Source: Truepera sp965215315 (lineage in GTDB: Bacteria > Deinococcota > Deinococci > Deinococcales > Trueperaceae). Taken from it: a stretch of DNA of 64,000 nucleotides. Below are positions 7,835 to 17,253 of this stretch, one piece after another (the stretch's first letter is position 1; the number at the start of each line of letters is the position of its first letter). The stretch covers positions 62,001 to 126,000 of the forward strand of contig CBDCDB010000004.1 in NCBI GenBank assembly GCA_965215315.1, in the 5' to 3' direction. The notes below the pieces were generated by a model. The model saw only the letters and a list, made by a program, of their open reading frames with translations. It searched no databases and was not told where the DNA came from. The translations under genes and the position numbers were made by a program.

Positions 7835-10174
7835 ATGAAACGCTGGTTATTGACCTTATCTTTCTTGTTCCTGGCGAGTTGCGGCTCACCAGAAAAGCCG
7901 CAACTTTCAGGTTCAGATTTGAACTACAACGAAGCCGAGCAGCTTATTGGCGAGTCTGAAGTGACCCTGAGCACGGCCGCAACGCTGGCGTTCGAGGTGA
8001 CCGCCGAGGTCGAAATCGGTAAGCTCGCCGGTACCGTCCTGAAGGGTGGCCTTGTCGCTCAGGAGTCAGCCTATCCCGCCTCAGGCTTGTTGCCTAAATT
8101 CAGCATCTTTGAAGGGGCGCTCACGCTCGAGGACGGCTCCGTTCTACAAGCTGAAGGGTTGATCCTAGCGTCGCAACTCTACGTCTTTTTCAGCGCTGCC
8201 GACAATAGCCTGCTCATTCGAGGCAAAGGCAGCGTCGCTGCGGACGGCAGCGTTGCAGGCGCCTTTCTACTCGTCAGTAAAGGAGGCTTTAACAGCGGCG
8301 TATGGCGAGCAGCGCCGGTAGATGTAACCGCTGCGCCAACCCCAACCCCTAATCCGACGCCAGACCCGACCCCAGACCCAGAAGAACCCGGCACACCGAA
8401 CCCGACCCCAGACCCGACCCCAGACCCGACCCCAGACCCGGAAGAACCCACCTATCCTGAGGAGCCGACCGCGCCTGAGCGCAACACCATTGTAGACGTA
8501 GCCGCCGCCACACCGGAACTGTCCACGCTAGTCGGTGCCGTTCAAGAAGCGGGTTTAGTTGACGCGCTTTCTGCCGATTCAGAAGCAGGCTTGACGGTGT
8601 TTGCGCCGACCAATGACGCGTTTGCCGTGCTCGAGTCCCTACCTGAAGGTGACGCCCTCACCCAGGTTTTGAGCTATCACGTGGTGAGCGGTACGTTCAC
8701 GTCGGGTGATTTAGCTGATGAAACGACGCTCACCACCCTGGCCGAGCAAGACATCAGCGTCGAAGTTACTGCTGACGGCGTTGTGCTAAACGGTAGCGTC
8801 AGGGTCACGACGGCTGATATCGAAGCCTCGAACGGTGTCATTCACATCATTGACGCGGTGCTCGTTCCACCTGCACCCGAGCCGACTGAGCCGACTGATC
8901 CTGAGCCTACACCTGACCCAGAACCAACCCCGGAGCCAGAACCTGAAGCACCAGCAGGCGGTTATGGTGAGAATCTTGAAATGATTAAAAGTGTCTCGGT
9001 GAGAAACACGAATCACGACGACTCACCTTACCTGAACACCGCGATGGCAGACATCCCTACTGACGCACTCTTAGGACCACGCACCGAGTATCTTGGCAAC
9101 TCCGATGGTAATCCTGAGCAATCTTTTCCCACTGAAAATGTAGGTAGTTTCCGCACTGCTTGTGAATTCTCTCATTTTGCTTACGACGATCCACTTGTTT
9201 TTCCCAACCAGCCAGGCGCGTCACATTTACACATGTTTTGGGGCAACACTGATGTAAATGCCTACTCTACGTACGACACGCTCCTTAACAGTGGCGGCAG
9301 CACCTGCAACGGTCAGGAACTCAACCGCACCGGGTACTGGGCTCCGGCAATGTTTGATGCTGAAGGTAACGTCCGCGTTCCAGAGCGCATTATTGTTTAC
9401 TACAAAGGCTACGGACTTGCTAATGGCGCGTCTGAGGTTTACCCACCGGGCGCAGCGGTCATTGCCAACGAGAATTTACATAAAGTGACCGTCGGCGGCG
9501 TAGCAGACTTTGCAGATGAGGTTGCGTTCATCTGCACAGATCAGTTCCGAGGCTTTCCGAAGACGCCGCAAGGCGATACTATTCCGGTGTGCGGCGATAC
9601 GCGCCCAGAATCATATCGGCGCGTGCTGGAGATGCATGTCAAGTTCCCCAACTGTTTAGATGGCGATCCAACCGATCCTGACAATTGGAGAATACCCACG
9701 CAGGGTCAGTGGTTCTACAGTGATTGTCAAGAAGCGACAACCTTCCCTAATGTGGAGTACATTATCGCGTATCCTCTCGAGAACGGTGAAACGACCCAAG
9801 GCTGGTATCTCTCCTCGGATGTGAACATGACGTCGGGTGAGTTAGCTACCACTCCAGGCGAAAGTGTTCACGCTGACTGGTGGGGTGGTTGGAAGCCTGA
9901 AATCAACCAGCAGTGGATTGACAACTGTGTCAATTTGCAGACGGACGCTAAGAGTGGTTGCGGGTTTGGTTATCTGACAGATGGTGGTCCCGATGGGGAC
10001 AATCCACTCCCAGGTCCAGCCCTCAAATATCGTCCGCAGTACGAGGGTGTACTTAAAGTGCCCGCCGCGACCTTATATAGTGAGCTATGCACAGTGAGTA
10101 CCACCTTGTCCTCACCTTCTCAAGCAGCATTTTGCCGACCGGGTAATATGGCTGGGATGAAGATGCATAATTAG
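7835..10174 (+). CDS. Lipoprotein: shared N-module, fasciclin domain, DUF1996 domain
   Basis: Predicted surface lipoprotein of 779 residues. Signal peptide MKRWLLTLSFLFLASCGS with lipobox LASC; AAAGGAG precedes ATG 7835. Residues about 26-165 are the shared module (LNYNEAEQLIGES, RGKGSVAADGSVAG, SGVWRAAP). A Pro/Asp/Thr linker follows, then a fasciclin domain at about 215-345 (TVFAPTNDAFAVL, LSYHVVSG, VIHIIDAVLVPP), a second linker, and a long C-terminal domain with DPLVFPNQPGASHLHMFWGN and NRTGYWAPAM. Those are the hallmarks of DUF1996, which often occurs in secreted proteins of fungi and actinobacteria. Cysteine content is high in this domain, consistent with export. Its biochemical function is unknown. 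Confidence 0.88.
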   Translation: MKRWLLTLSFLFLASCGSPEKPQLSGSDLNYNEAEQLIGESEVTLSTAATLAFEVTAEVEIGKLAGTVLKGGLVAQESAYPASGLLPKFSIFEGALTLEDGSVLQAEGLILASQLYVFFSAADNSLLIRGKGSVAADGSVAGAFLLVSKGGFNSGVWRAAPVDVTAAPTPTPNPTPDPTPDPEEPGTPNPTPDPTPDPTPDPEEPTYPEEPTAPERNTIVDVAAATPELSTLVGAVQEAGLVDALSADSEAGLTVFAPTNDAFAVLESLPEGDALTQVLSYHVVSGTFTSGDLADETTLTTLAEQDISVEVTADGVVLNGSVRVTTADIEASNGVIHIIDAVLVPPAPEPTEPTDPEPTPDPEPTPEPEPEAPAGGYGENLEMIKSVSVRNTNHDDSPYLNTAMADIPTDALLGPRTEYLGNSDGNPEQSFPTENVGSFRTACEFSHFAYDDPLVFPNQPGASHLHMFWGNTDVNAYSTYDTLLNSGGSTCNGQELNRTGYWAPAMFDAEGNVRVPERIIVYYKGYGLANGASEVYPPGAAVIANENLHKVTVGGVADFADEVAFICTDQFRGFPKTPQGDTIPVCGDTRPESYRRVLEMHVKFPNCLDGDPTDPDNWRIPTQGQWFYSDCQEATTFPNVEYIIAYPLENGETTQGWYLSSDVNMTSGELATTPGESVHADWWGGWKPEINQQWIDNCVNLQTDAKSGCGFGYLTDGGPDGDNPLPGPALKYRPQYEGVLKVPAATLYSELCTVSTTLSSPSQAAFCRPGNMAGMKMHN

Positions 10175-10247
10175 GTCTACTGACTGTTGCTGCTAGTTTA
10201 CAGCCTAACTTAACTCTGAACTTACCTAGAGAACTAAAGTTGACTAA

Positions 10248-10289
10248 AAACTCAACGGTGTGAGGCTCGAGCCTCACACCGTTGAGTTT
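10248..10289. terminator. Perfect 42-bp palindrome, probable bidirectional terminator
   Basis: A flawless inverted repeat centred on CTCGAG between 10268 and 10269 (half-site AAACTCAACGGTGTGAGGCT plus one base). It ends in TTT on each strand, 73 nt after the stop of the DUF1996 lipoprotein. As RNA it would form a very stable stem. Termination is inferred from location. Confidence 0.65.
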
Positions 10290-12115
10290 GATATGGAACT
10301 TAGCTTCAGGCGCGGGGCGCGCCCTCCACCGCTTAAGTAAGGCCAAAAAAGTGAAAATGTACAGACTTCATACTCCTAACCTTCACAAAAGGAATGCTGA
10401 CCGGGTCAGCGTCCAGAAGAATAGGCAGTAACGCCTACTCTCAAGGAGCCTACTATGTGGAAACGTTGGATCGTCGCTTTACCCGTCCTGATTCTAGGGA
10501 GCTGCGGCTCGCTGGACCCATCAGGCTCTAACCTCAGTTATGATGAGGCCGAGCACCTTATAAGTGAAAGTGAATCACCGCTGCCGAGCACAACTGCAAC
10601 GCTTCTATATGATTTCGAGGCTGAGGCTAATACGGGTTCGCTTGCCGGCACTGAACTTAAAGGTAAGATTATTGCTCAAGGTTCAGATTATCCAGCGAGT
10701 GGTTATCTTCCTACGTTCACCATCTTCGAAGGACAACTGATTCTAGAAGACAGCTCGAGCTTAGACGCGAGTGACCTTATTCTAGGCGATCTTCTCTATG
10801 TATTTTTCTCAAACGCTGAGGCAAATACCTTTATCAGAGGTAGAGGTATTGTCGCTGAAGACGACAGTGTAGAAGGTTCCTTCTTGGCGCTTGTTGATGG
10901 TTCACAGGGCAGTGGTACATGGCAAGCTACGCCTGCTACTTCAGGCGTCCCTGAGCCAAGAGAGCCTGTAGACTCGGAAGATCCTACTGATCCTGAGGAA
11001 CCAACAGATCCAGAAGAACCAGCTACCCCACCTGATGAGGGCGAATACACTCTTCCTGACGAGGTAATACAGAACGGCAACTGGAAAAAATATTCAACGA
11101 TGAATTCGATCAAAATATGATTGATAGCGATACCTGGGACACTGTATATAAGTGGGGAAATGGCACTGAGGAAGATGATTTAGCGGGTCAAGGACGCGTT
11201 AATAAAGCAAATGGAGAGCTGCAGACCTATGTTGGCGATGAAGAGATCATTCAAGGTCGAGAGTATGACGCCTATAAATTCTATGACGATTCTTCTGATG
11301 CGGGCGATAGTATTTTAAGCATTGTCGCTAAGGAAGATGAAGGCGCGTTTGACTACACCTCAGGGTTACTCTCCAGCGATGGCAAGTTCGCTTTTCAGTA
11401 TGGTTATATGGAAATGAGAGCCAAGCTACCAGAAGGTAAAGGGTTTTGGCCTGCATTCTGGCTGCTTAAAGAGTCTCCCGAAGTGACCTGGCCACCTGAA
11501 ATTGATGTGATGGAGTTTGACGGCGATAATACCGATACCATCCATACAACACTTCACTTTGGAGAAGCTCCAAACAACAGTGCTTACGGTAAGGAGATTG
11601 AGCTTGAGAGTGTTGACTTTACTGAAGGCTTCCACAAATTCGGAATTCATTAGCAATCTGACAAAATAACATGGTACGTCGATGATCAGCCTGTTTTCGA
11701 AGTGACTGACAATATTCCTCAAGAGGAGATGTTTTTTACTTGTTAATCTAGCGGTTGGTGGTAATTGGTTTGGCAACCCTGACGAGACAACTGATTTCTC
11801 AGAAACGTTAGATATAGCATCTAACGGTTTAGAGGCTACAAAAAGCGTCATTTACCTTGTCATGGAAAGCACGGTCTAGGTCAGGATGATGTTTAATAAG
11901 GGCTTTAATCTGGTTCCATAGCGGCTCGATGAGGTTGAGGTCAGGAGAATAAGGCAGTAGGGCGAGTAGACGGCAACCGAGCGGCTCGAGTAACTTTTGC
12001 AGGGTTGCTTGACGGTGAAATGAGGCGTTATCAAGAATAACGACCTGCCCAGCTTTTAACGTAGGGATGAGCACCTGCTCAAACCAGGTCTCGACTACCG
12101 TGCCGTCGCAGTAAC

Positions 12116-13292
12116 CAGGAATGTCGCCAAATTGAGAAACCGCGTACTGAAGGGTTAATTTCAGGCGACCATACGAAAACCTTCGGTCAGCAAGGCGTTT
12201 CTCAGGGTTTCAGCGGCGCGCTGCTGAGCCGACTTCCACGTTAGATAAGATGTTCGTTGCCGTTCTAGACGCATCAGCCCGAAGGCCCGGTTGACCAGCT
12301 CGGCATGTTGCAAATGAGCTGCATAGGTCAGGCACTGACACGCGCCCAACGCCAAGGATTGTTTTCGGAGCCTGTGACTGACTTCCAGGCTCCAACGCGC
12401 TGACCAAGCCTGAAAGACTTCCTGAACGCCGGCTTTAAGGGTACTGATCAAGGTGGTGAGGTGCCAGCCGAACCCTTGAGCTTTCCAGACAATCAGCAAC
12501 TCCACAGTGCCAACTTCGGCTAGGACGACCTCGAGGCGTTTGATATAGCGTCTGAGTTTTGGATACCAGCGCGCTTTGCCGGGCATGAAGCGTTTAGCCA
12601 AATCGTTGACGCGCACCTTTTGGGCTTCGAACATCACTTTGGCGTTACTTCTGAAGCGACCAACAAAAGCTAGCGGTAGCTGCTTCAAGGAGCGTAATCC
12701 CAGTCGAGTCGTGAACTCGGCATCGACCAGCAACGCCTTGACCTTTACGCCAGCGCTTACGACGTCGCCAGCCACCGTGAGCATCGCCTCGGTAGCCGTG
12801 AGTCTGGGGTAGCGCTCAGTACTCATCAGCTCGTCGGGAAACGGATCACAGCGTAGTAGATAAGGGTCTTCGCCTAACTGGACCAGCCCACTACTCACTA
12901 ACGTGTGACCCCACATCACCCCCTTGCTGTTGTCATAACAGCGTCCGACCCCCTCGATACGTTCACCTTGGTGCTTGACCTTGAGCAGATCAACGGCGAG
13001 GTAAGCGCCCTGGGGTGCGTCGGCTAAACAGCATGTCAGAACGTCTTGGTGAGGTTTGGATTCTGCGCTAGAAGCTTGCAGGCGTACTGCTTGCCAAACG
13101 GCAACAAGCCGCGTTCAGCCATGTCGGTTACGCTCTTGCTGCCGGAAAGAAGACCCAGGATGTAATGCGCGTGTAAACTTGCCCTTGCGGTATTAGACAC
13201 ATCGCAGATTACCCGTGGTGACCCGATCTTCTCGGCTTCAACGCTGCGGGTATTCGTCTCTCACGTTGCTTATAGACTTGGCGACGTTCCTG
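12116..13292 (-). mobile_element. IS4-like insertion sequence (1177 bp)
   Basis: Both ends carry the inverted repeat CAGGAAYGTCGCCAA (12116-12130; complement of 13278-13292). The target duplication is GTAAC at 12111-12115 and 13293-13297, and removing the element restores the IS630 sequence found at 43795-43805. The limits are therefore exact. Confidence 0.88.
12161..13200 (-). pseudogene. IS4-type transposase, frameshifted
   Basis: DDE transposase read from the minus strand. The N-terminal piece from GTG 13200 reads HYILGLLSGSKSVTDMAERG and ends at a TGA at 13036-13038. The remainder, in another frame, reads AYLAVDLLKVKHQGE (first Asp), ALLVDAEF (second Asp) and ARWSLEVSHRLRKQSLALG (Glu with the YREK-like signature), ending at 12161. 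One frameshift between 13130 and 13036 separates the parts, so this copy is probably inactive. Combined length (about 346 residues) is normal for the family. Confidence 0.78.
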
Positions 13293-13700
13293 GTAACCGG
13301 TGAAGGTCATCGGTGCCAAGACCTTACCCTGACACCAGGCGGCAATCATCGAGACGCGCTGGGTAAAATGTCCCAGCTTCTCAGCACTGCAGCGTGTACT
13401 GAAGCTCCAGCCGTAGCTATAGTCGAGCGTGTTCTTCAACGCCAGCTTCATCGATATACACGCACTTCTCCGGGTCTAGTGTGCTTAGCTCCTGCTCGAA
13501 GGCTTGCCGTGCTGCTGGTGAGCGCTCCCGGTAGAGATAGCTCTTCTTTTACGCGTATAGCCAAGTCGCTTAAGTGCTCTAGAAAACGCCATCGTACTCA
13601 GCCTTGCGCCTTGCTCTCGTTGCCACGCTGCCGCCATCTCTGTAAGTGCGCGGTGCTGCTGCGCTGCGGTAAAAGCCCGCACCTCTGCGGTGTTGCCTAG

Positions 13701-14582
13701 AGGGTGTTTGGGAAATCCCCCACCTATGTTTAGGTAGGGGTGAATGGTCAAGCGAAAGCAGTATACAACGGACTTAAAAGACGCTGAATGGAAGGTGCTC
13801 GAGCCCTACTCACTCAAGTTGCTGCCTGAACCAAGAAGAGGGCGCAAGACGGGTTATGAACTCAGAGTACTGCTTGATGCTATGCGCTATGTGCTGAGAA
13901 ACGGCTGCACCTAGCGAGACTTACCAGGCGACTTTCCCCGCGTGGCAAAGCGTGTACTACCACTTTGCGAAGTGGCGAGCGGTGGGGCTGTGGCGCAAGC
14001 TCAACAAGCACTTGCGGCGTGCGTTAAGGAAAAGGCTTGAGCGTAACGAAGAACCGAGCGCCGGTTGTGCTGATAGCCAATCGGTCAAAGCAGGAAGCTT
14101 GCACGGTAACGGCTTTGACGGAGCCAAGAGCGTTAACGGCAAGAAAAGGCATCTGCTGGTGGATACCCTCGGGCTGGTGCTGAGTGTGTTGGTGACGAGC
14201 GCGAATGTACCTGAACGCAAAGGGCTGTCACTACTCTTAAACCACAGCAAACCTCATGTACCGAGGTTGTAGCATTTGTGGCTCGACCGGGGTTATAAGG
14301 GCACTGCTTTCAGCAACCGTATCCTTTTGTGTTTCGGTATCGTGCTTGAAATCGTCGCTCGTCGTGTTAAGAAAGGCTTTGGCCTACAAGCCAGGCGCTG
14401 GGTTGTGGAGCGCACGTTTGCTTGGTTAGGAAACTACCGCAGGCTCAGCAAAGATTATGAAACCCTCCCCGCCTCGAGCGAAGCCTTTATCTATCTCGCA
14501 AGTCGCGACTTTATCACCAAGCGCCTTGCTCAAACTAACCACACACCCTGGAGAAACCGGTGAACCTATTCCAAAACACCCT
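13701..14582 (+). mobile_element. IS5-type insertion sequence (882 bp)
   Basis: Terminal inverted repeats begin AGGGTGTTTGGG on the left, matching AGGGTGTTTTGG read inward from the right end. CTAG flanks both sides (13697-13700 and 14583-14586), fitting the YTAR target of IS5-group elements. It landed exactly at the junction between the IS630 unit and the GH16 gene. Confidence 0.82.
13747..14563 (+). pseudogene. IS5-type transposase, stop and frameshift
   Basis: Reads AEWKVLEPYSLKLLPEPRRG, then VLRNGCT followed by TAG where Trp is conserved, then RDLPGDFPAWQSVYYHFAKW. The DDE core follows: CADSQSVKAG (first Asp), LWLDRGYKG (second Asp) and WVVERTFAWLGNYRRL (Glu). A frame change near 14270 separates the last part. 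All catalytic residues are still recognisable, but the gene is split in three. Confidence 0.82.
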
Positions 14583-14627
14583 CTAGATTACATTCGCGTT
14601 CTTCAAACAGGGCAGGACATGTAGTGT

Positions 14628-15049
14628 TAAGAACCTACAACTGATTACGAGCGGTCAGCTAATCTTTGTCTAAAAGCAACCTGTCAACTATGGTCGGTTT
14701 TAGCGGGTGAACTATAGCAATTATCACACCTACTGAGCGCGAAGCTCGCAGCTATCATCTCTTGGGGGTGCGTGCTATACGAAGTCCTCCGCAGGAACGA
14801 CGATCATTTTCCCAGAGCGGCTCAAACCAGCTGATACCTGCTATAGTAATGCAAATTAGCCTGAGTTCGAGGTTTCTCCAGGGATAGGTTTTCCGTTTCT
14901 GCCAGGTTTGCTTTTACAAGCGTAAGGCGTGCCTGAGGCTAAAACGCTCACGTCGTCTTAAACAGCGAAAGCACAATTCTTGAGACGGTCGGCAGTCACC
15001 GAAAGTACAGGATTTGCGTGCCCGATGTAAAAACAACTTCGAACTCAGG
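14628..15049. repeat. Intergenic region with MITE-like inverted repeat (14860-15049)
   Basis: No gene seen. A 15-bp inverted repeat, CCTGAGTTCGAGGTT at 14860-14874 against AACTTCGAACTCAGG at 15035-15049, has one mismatch and encloses about 160 bp. Its right end touches the stop codon of the response-regulator gene. It could be a small non-autonomous element or a terminator region; 14628-14859 shows nothing I can name. Confidence 0.4.
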
Positions 15050-15673
15050 TTAAATAAGTCCTTGCCGCAGCGCTTTGACCGCCGCTTGAGTTCGGTCCGA
15101 AGCGGAAAGCTTGGAAAGTATCTCCTGCACGTGTAGCTTTACAGTCGCTACGCTGACGCCGCGGGCTTCGGCGATCTCTTTGTTACTCTGCCCTTCGGCA
15201 ATAAGCTCAAGCACCTCTATCTCTTTGGGGGAGAGTTCGACGCTCACGCCTTTGGGAACGCGCTCGAGAACTAAGTGGGCAATCTGCGGGTCGAGATAGA
15301 CAGACCCTAGCGCTGCTGCTCTAATCGCCAGCAGCAGCGATTTGGGGTCGGTCTCCTTTAGACAGTAGGCGTCTGCGCCCGAAGCGAGTGAGGCGAGCAC
15401 TTCGGTACTAAGCCGGTGCGCGGTGAGCATCACCACGCGCAGTTCAGGCCACTGCGTCTTCGCCCGCTTCGTCGCCTCAATGCCGTCAATACCAGGTAGC
15501 CCGATGTCCATTACAACAACCCCTGCGCCAACGCTGCCGAGGCGCTCGAGCGCCTCTTCACCGCTACGCGCCTCACCGACCACCTGAAGGTCAGGGTCGC
15601 GGTTGATAGCGACGCGTAAACCGTCCCTGGTAAACGCATGGTCTTCAACCAGAAAAACACCGGTCTTACTCAC
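15050..15673 (-). CDS. NarL/LuxR-type response regulator
   Basis: Two-domain response regulator of 207 residues. The receiver domain (about 5-120) has VEDH acidic residues, the phosphoacceptor Asp in VVVMDIGLPGIDG (about residue 56), the Thr in VVMLTAH and the Lys in CLKETDP. The output domain is a GerE/LuxR helix-turn-helix: LSPKEIEVLELIAEGQSNKE followed by GVSVATVKLHV. Its start overlaps the stop of the kinase gene by four bases (ATGA), so the two are translationally coupled and almost certainly partners. Location next to kdp suggests, but does not prove, that it controls kdp; classical KdpE is an OmpR-type regulator, which this is not. Confidence 0.92.
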   Translation of the reverse strand: MSKTGVFLVEDHAFTRDGLRVAINRDPDLQVVGEARSGEEALERLGSVGAGVVVMDIGLPGIDGIEATKRAKTQWPELRVVMLTAHRLSTEVLASLASGADAYCLKETDPKSLLLAIRAAALGSVYLDPQIAHLVLERVPKGVSVELSPKEIEVLELIAEGQSNKEIAEARGVSVATVKLHVQEILSKLSASDRTQAAVKALRQGLI

Positions 15674-17253
15674 GCTGTAATCGCCTCTTTAGCGACGGGT
15701 AGCCATACTGTAAAGAGACTACCGCCCCCTTCACGCGGGCTGTAGCGGATTTCTCCGCCGTGTTCGTTGACAATCTGACGGGCAAGGTAAAGGCCGAGCC
15801 CGGTTCCGCCCCCGGCACGGTCGTGCGAAAAACGCCCGAACAGTTTAGATGCCAATGTGCTCGAGATACCCTTGCCCCGGTCTAAAACCTCGAGCCGCGC
15901 CCCTTGAGCACTCGTCGCGTCATTGTCGGCCACGAGGTTGACCTCGACCACACTGTCCTGTGGAGAAAATTTCGCAGCGTTGTCGAGCAAATTTTGAAAT
16001 ACCCGGCGGAGTTCTGAGGGGCGGCCCAGCACCTTGAGTTCTTCTGGCGTGTCCAGCTGAACCTTGATTTGCCGCTCTTCAAGGACAGGCTCGAGCCGCG
16101 CGGCCGCTTGTTGAAGTAAGGCAGGAAGACTGACGGGTTCAGGGTTTCCAAGCGCCTCGCCACTTTCGCGCCGGGCGACGAACAGGAGCGAATCGGCTAG
16201 CTCGAGCAGGTCTTCGTTGGCGCTTAAGCCGTTTTCAAGCGTGCGCTCAAACTCCGTGCTGAGCGGCCCAAACGCGCCGTCTAACGCCAGCCGCATATTC
16301 ATCGCATTAGCGATTAAGGGCGTTCTCAGGTCGTGCGAAAAGGCGTAAACGAGGTCGCGGATAACGCCGTTACGCCGCTCGAGTTCGGTCTTTTGCTGAT
16401 CGAGGTTCTCGAGTAGGGCGGCTCGTTCCAAGAGGGGCTCGAGTTCGCGGAGCGCGTCACCTAAAAAGGGAACGGCATCTTCTGAACGCGCGTGAACAAC
16501 CAGCAGCGCGAGGTCTGGGCTTTCTCCCCGGTGCAGGTACCCGACCGTCAAAGGGTGCGCGTCCACGTAGCCTGCGGCAACCGCGGGGCTGTACGTCGGC
16601 GCGACTGTCAATAACCAGGGAAGCTGCTCACCTGCACGCGCGTGGGCGAGCGCGGCGCTCGGCGGTGAACCGTACTGCGGCGCAACGTACTGCGGCGCAA
16701 CGAAACGGTTGTGGGAGGCGCCGCTGATCACCACAGCGTCGGCTTCTAAAAGGTCTTTTAGCACCTCACAGGTACGTTGCAAAAATGCTTGCGGGCGGAG
16801 CGTCCCGCTGAGTTCGGTTGTCAACTTGTGCAGCTTGTGTTCCCGCTCTGCTTGCAACTCGCTTTGCTGAAGCTCAGCTAGGCGCGCCGCCGAGCGCCGC
16901 AGAGCACGCGTCATAAAACCGACGAGCAAAAACGATAACCCGGCCAGCAAACGGTTCAAAATAGCAACCGCGTCCACTCCTCCGAGCGCAAGGGCGTTGA
17001 AATAACCGGCGACGAGGTTAGCGACGAGCGCAGCGGCCATCACGCTGTAAGAAAGACGCCTCGAGGACGACAGCCCCGAGAAGGCGATAGGGACGTTGTA
17101 CAAGATAGCAACGACCAATTCCTGTGCGGTCGCAACGTCCAACAAAAAACCGATCCCTAGAAACGCAAAGCTGCCGACCGCGATAATGAGACGCTCACTT
17201 GTTGGGTGTTTGTCAAGGCTAAAAGGTCCGATAGAACCATCCCTAGAGTTCAT
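15670..17253 (-). CDS. Membrane sensor histidine kinase
   Basis: Sensor kinase of 527 residues. Residues about 21-118 form roughly four membrane helices; a coiled coil (118-148) and a GAF-like region (150-275) follow. The dimerisation box YAFSHDLRTPL holds the phosphorylated His (about 307), then the N box RRVFQNLLDNAAKF, DRGKGIS and GGGTGLGLYLARQI of the ATP-binding domain. A short in-frame tandem duplication (VAPQY twice) lies in the GAF-like region. It is divergent from kdpF across a 204-bp gap. Because the local KdpD lacks a kinase domain, this protein could supply the missing transmitter; that is inference. Confidence 0.9.
   Translation of the reverse strand: MNSRDGSIGPFSLDKHPTSERLIIAVGSFAFLGIGFLLDVATAQELVVAILYNVPIAFSGLSSSRRLSYSVMAAALVANLVAGYFNALALGGVDAVAILNRLLAGLSFLLVGFMTRALRRSAARLAELQQSELQAEREHKLHKLTTELSGTLRPQAFLQRTCEVLKDLLEADAVVISGASHNRFVAPQYVAPQYGSPPSAALAHARAGEQLPWLLTVAPTYSPAVAAGYVDAHPLTVGYLHRGESPDLALLVVHARSEDAVPFLGDALRELEPLLERAALLENLDQQKTELERRNGVIRDLVYAFSHDLRTPLIANAMNMRLALDGAFGPLSTEFERTLENGLSANEDLLELADSLLFVARRESGEALGNPEPVSLPALLQQAAARLEPVLEERQIKVQLDTPEELKVLGRPSELRRVFQNLLDNAAKFSPQDSVVEVNLVADNDATSAQGARLEVLDRGKGISSTLASKLFGRFSHDRAGGGTGLGLYLARQIVNEHGGEIRYSPREGGGSLFTVWLPVAKEAITA

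Larger units (their letters stand above)
11817..13697 (-). mobile_element. IS630-derived unit of 699 bp, interrupted by IS4-like element
   Basis: Without the inner insert this is the same 699-bp unit as 43392-44090, flanked by TA on both sides (11815-11816 and 13698-13699), as expected for IS630-family insertion. It is inserted in the GH16 gene in opposite orientation. The two copies have identical end points, so the shortened unit itself has moved. Confidence 0.8.
11829..13697 (-). pseudogene. IS630 transposase, N-truncated, frameshifted, interrupted
   Basis: Downstream part 11829-12110 holds VVILDNASFHRQ (second Asp) and LPYSPDLNLIEPLWNQIK (final Glu), the DDE_3 core of IS630 transposases. 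The upstream part (13298-13697) holds part of the DNA-binding region (ALKRLGYTRK) and EAGVEE. The protein switches frame at least twice, at the same places in the other copy. The inner IS4-like element splits the coding region at 12116-13292. The usual first helix-turn-helix is absent. Confidence 0.8.
10455..14624 (+). pseudogene. GH16-type glucanase lipoprotein gene, broken and IS-interrupted
   Basis: The 5' part (10455-11120) has a signal peptide with lipobox LGSC, the shared N-module and a Pro/Glu linker, and is preceded by AAGGAG. The reading frame breaks in the A-run near 11087. One base earlier the frame continues IFNDEFDQNMIDSDTW, the start of a GH16 domain (laminarinase/lichenase type). 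At 11651 a Trp codon has become TAG, and another shift lies near 11737. The frame LAVGGNWFGNPDETTDFSETLDI is cut at about 11816 by the IS nest. It resumes at 14587 with DYIRVLQTGQDM and a stop at 14622-14624, the normal GH16 C-terminal strand. The catalytic segment PPEIDVMEFDGD around 11496-11530 still holds the E-x-D-x-x-E signature. Inactive as it stands. Confidence 0.88.

Noticed and set aside
8179..8451. Minus-strand Gly/Ser/Val repeat protein
   Set aside because: It is the antisense shadow of the Pro/Asp/Thr linker repeats of the lipoprotein gene at 7835, with no start signal.
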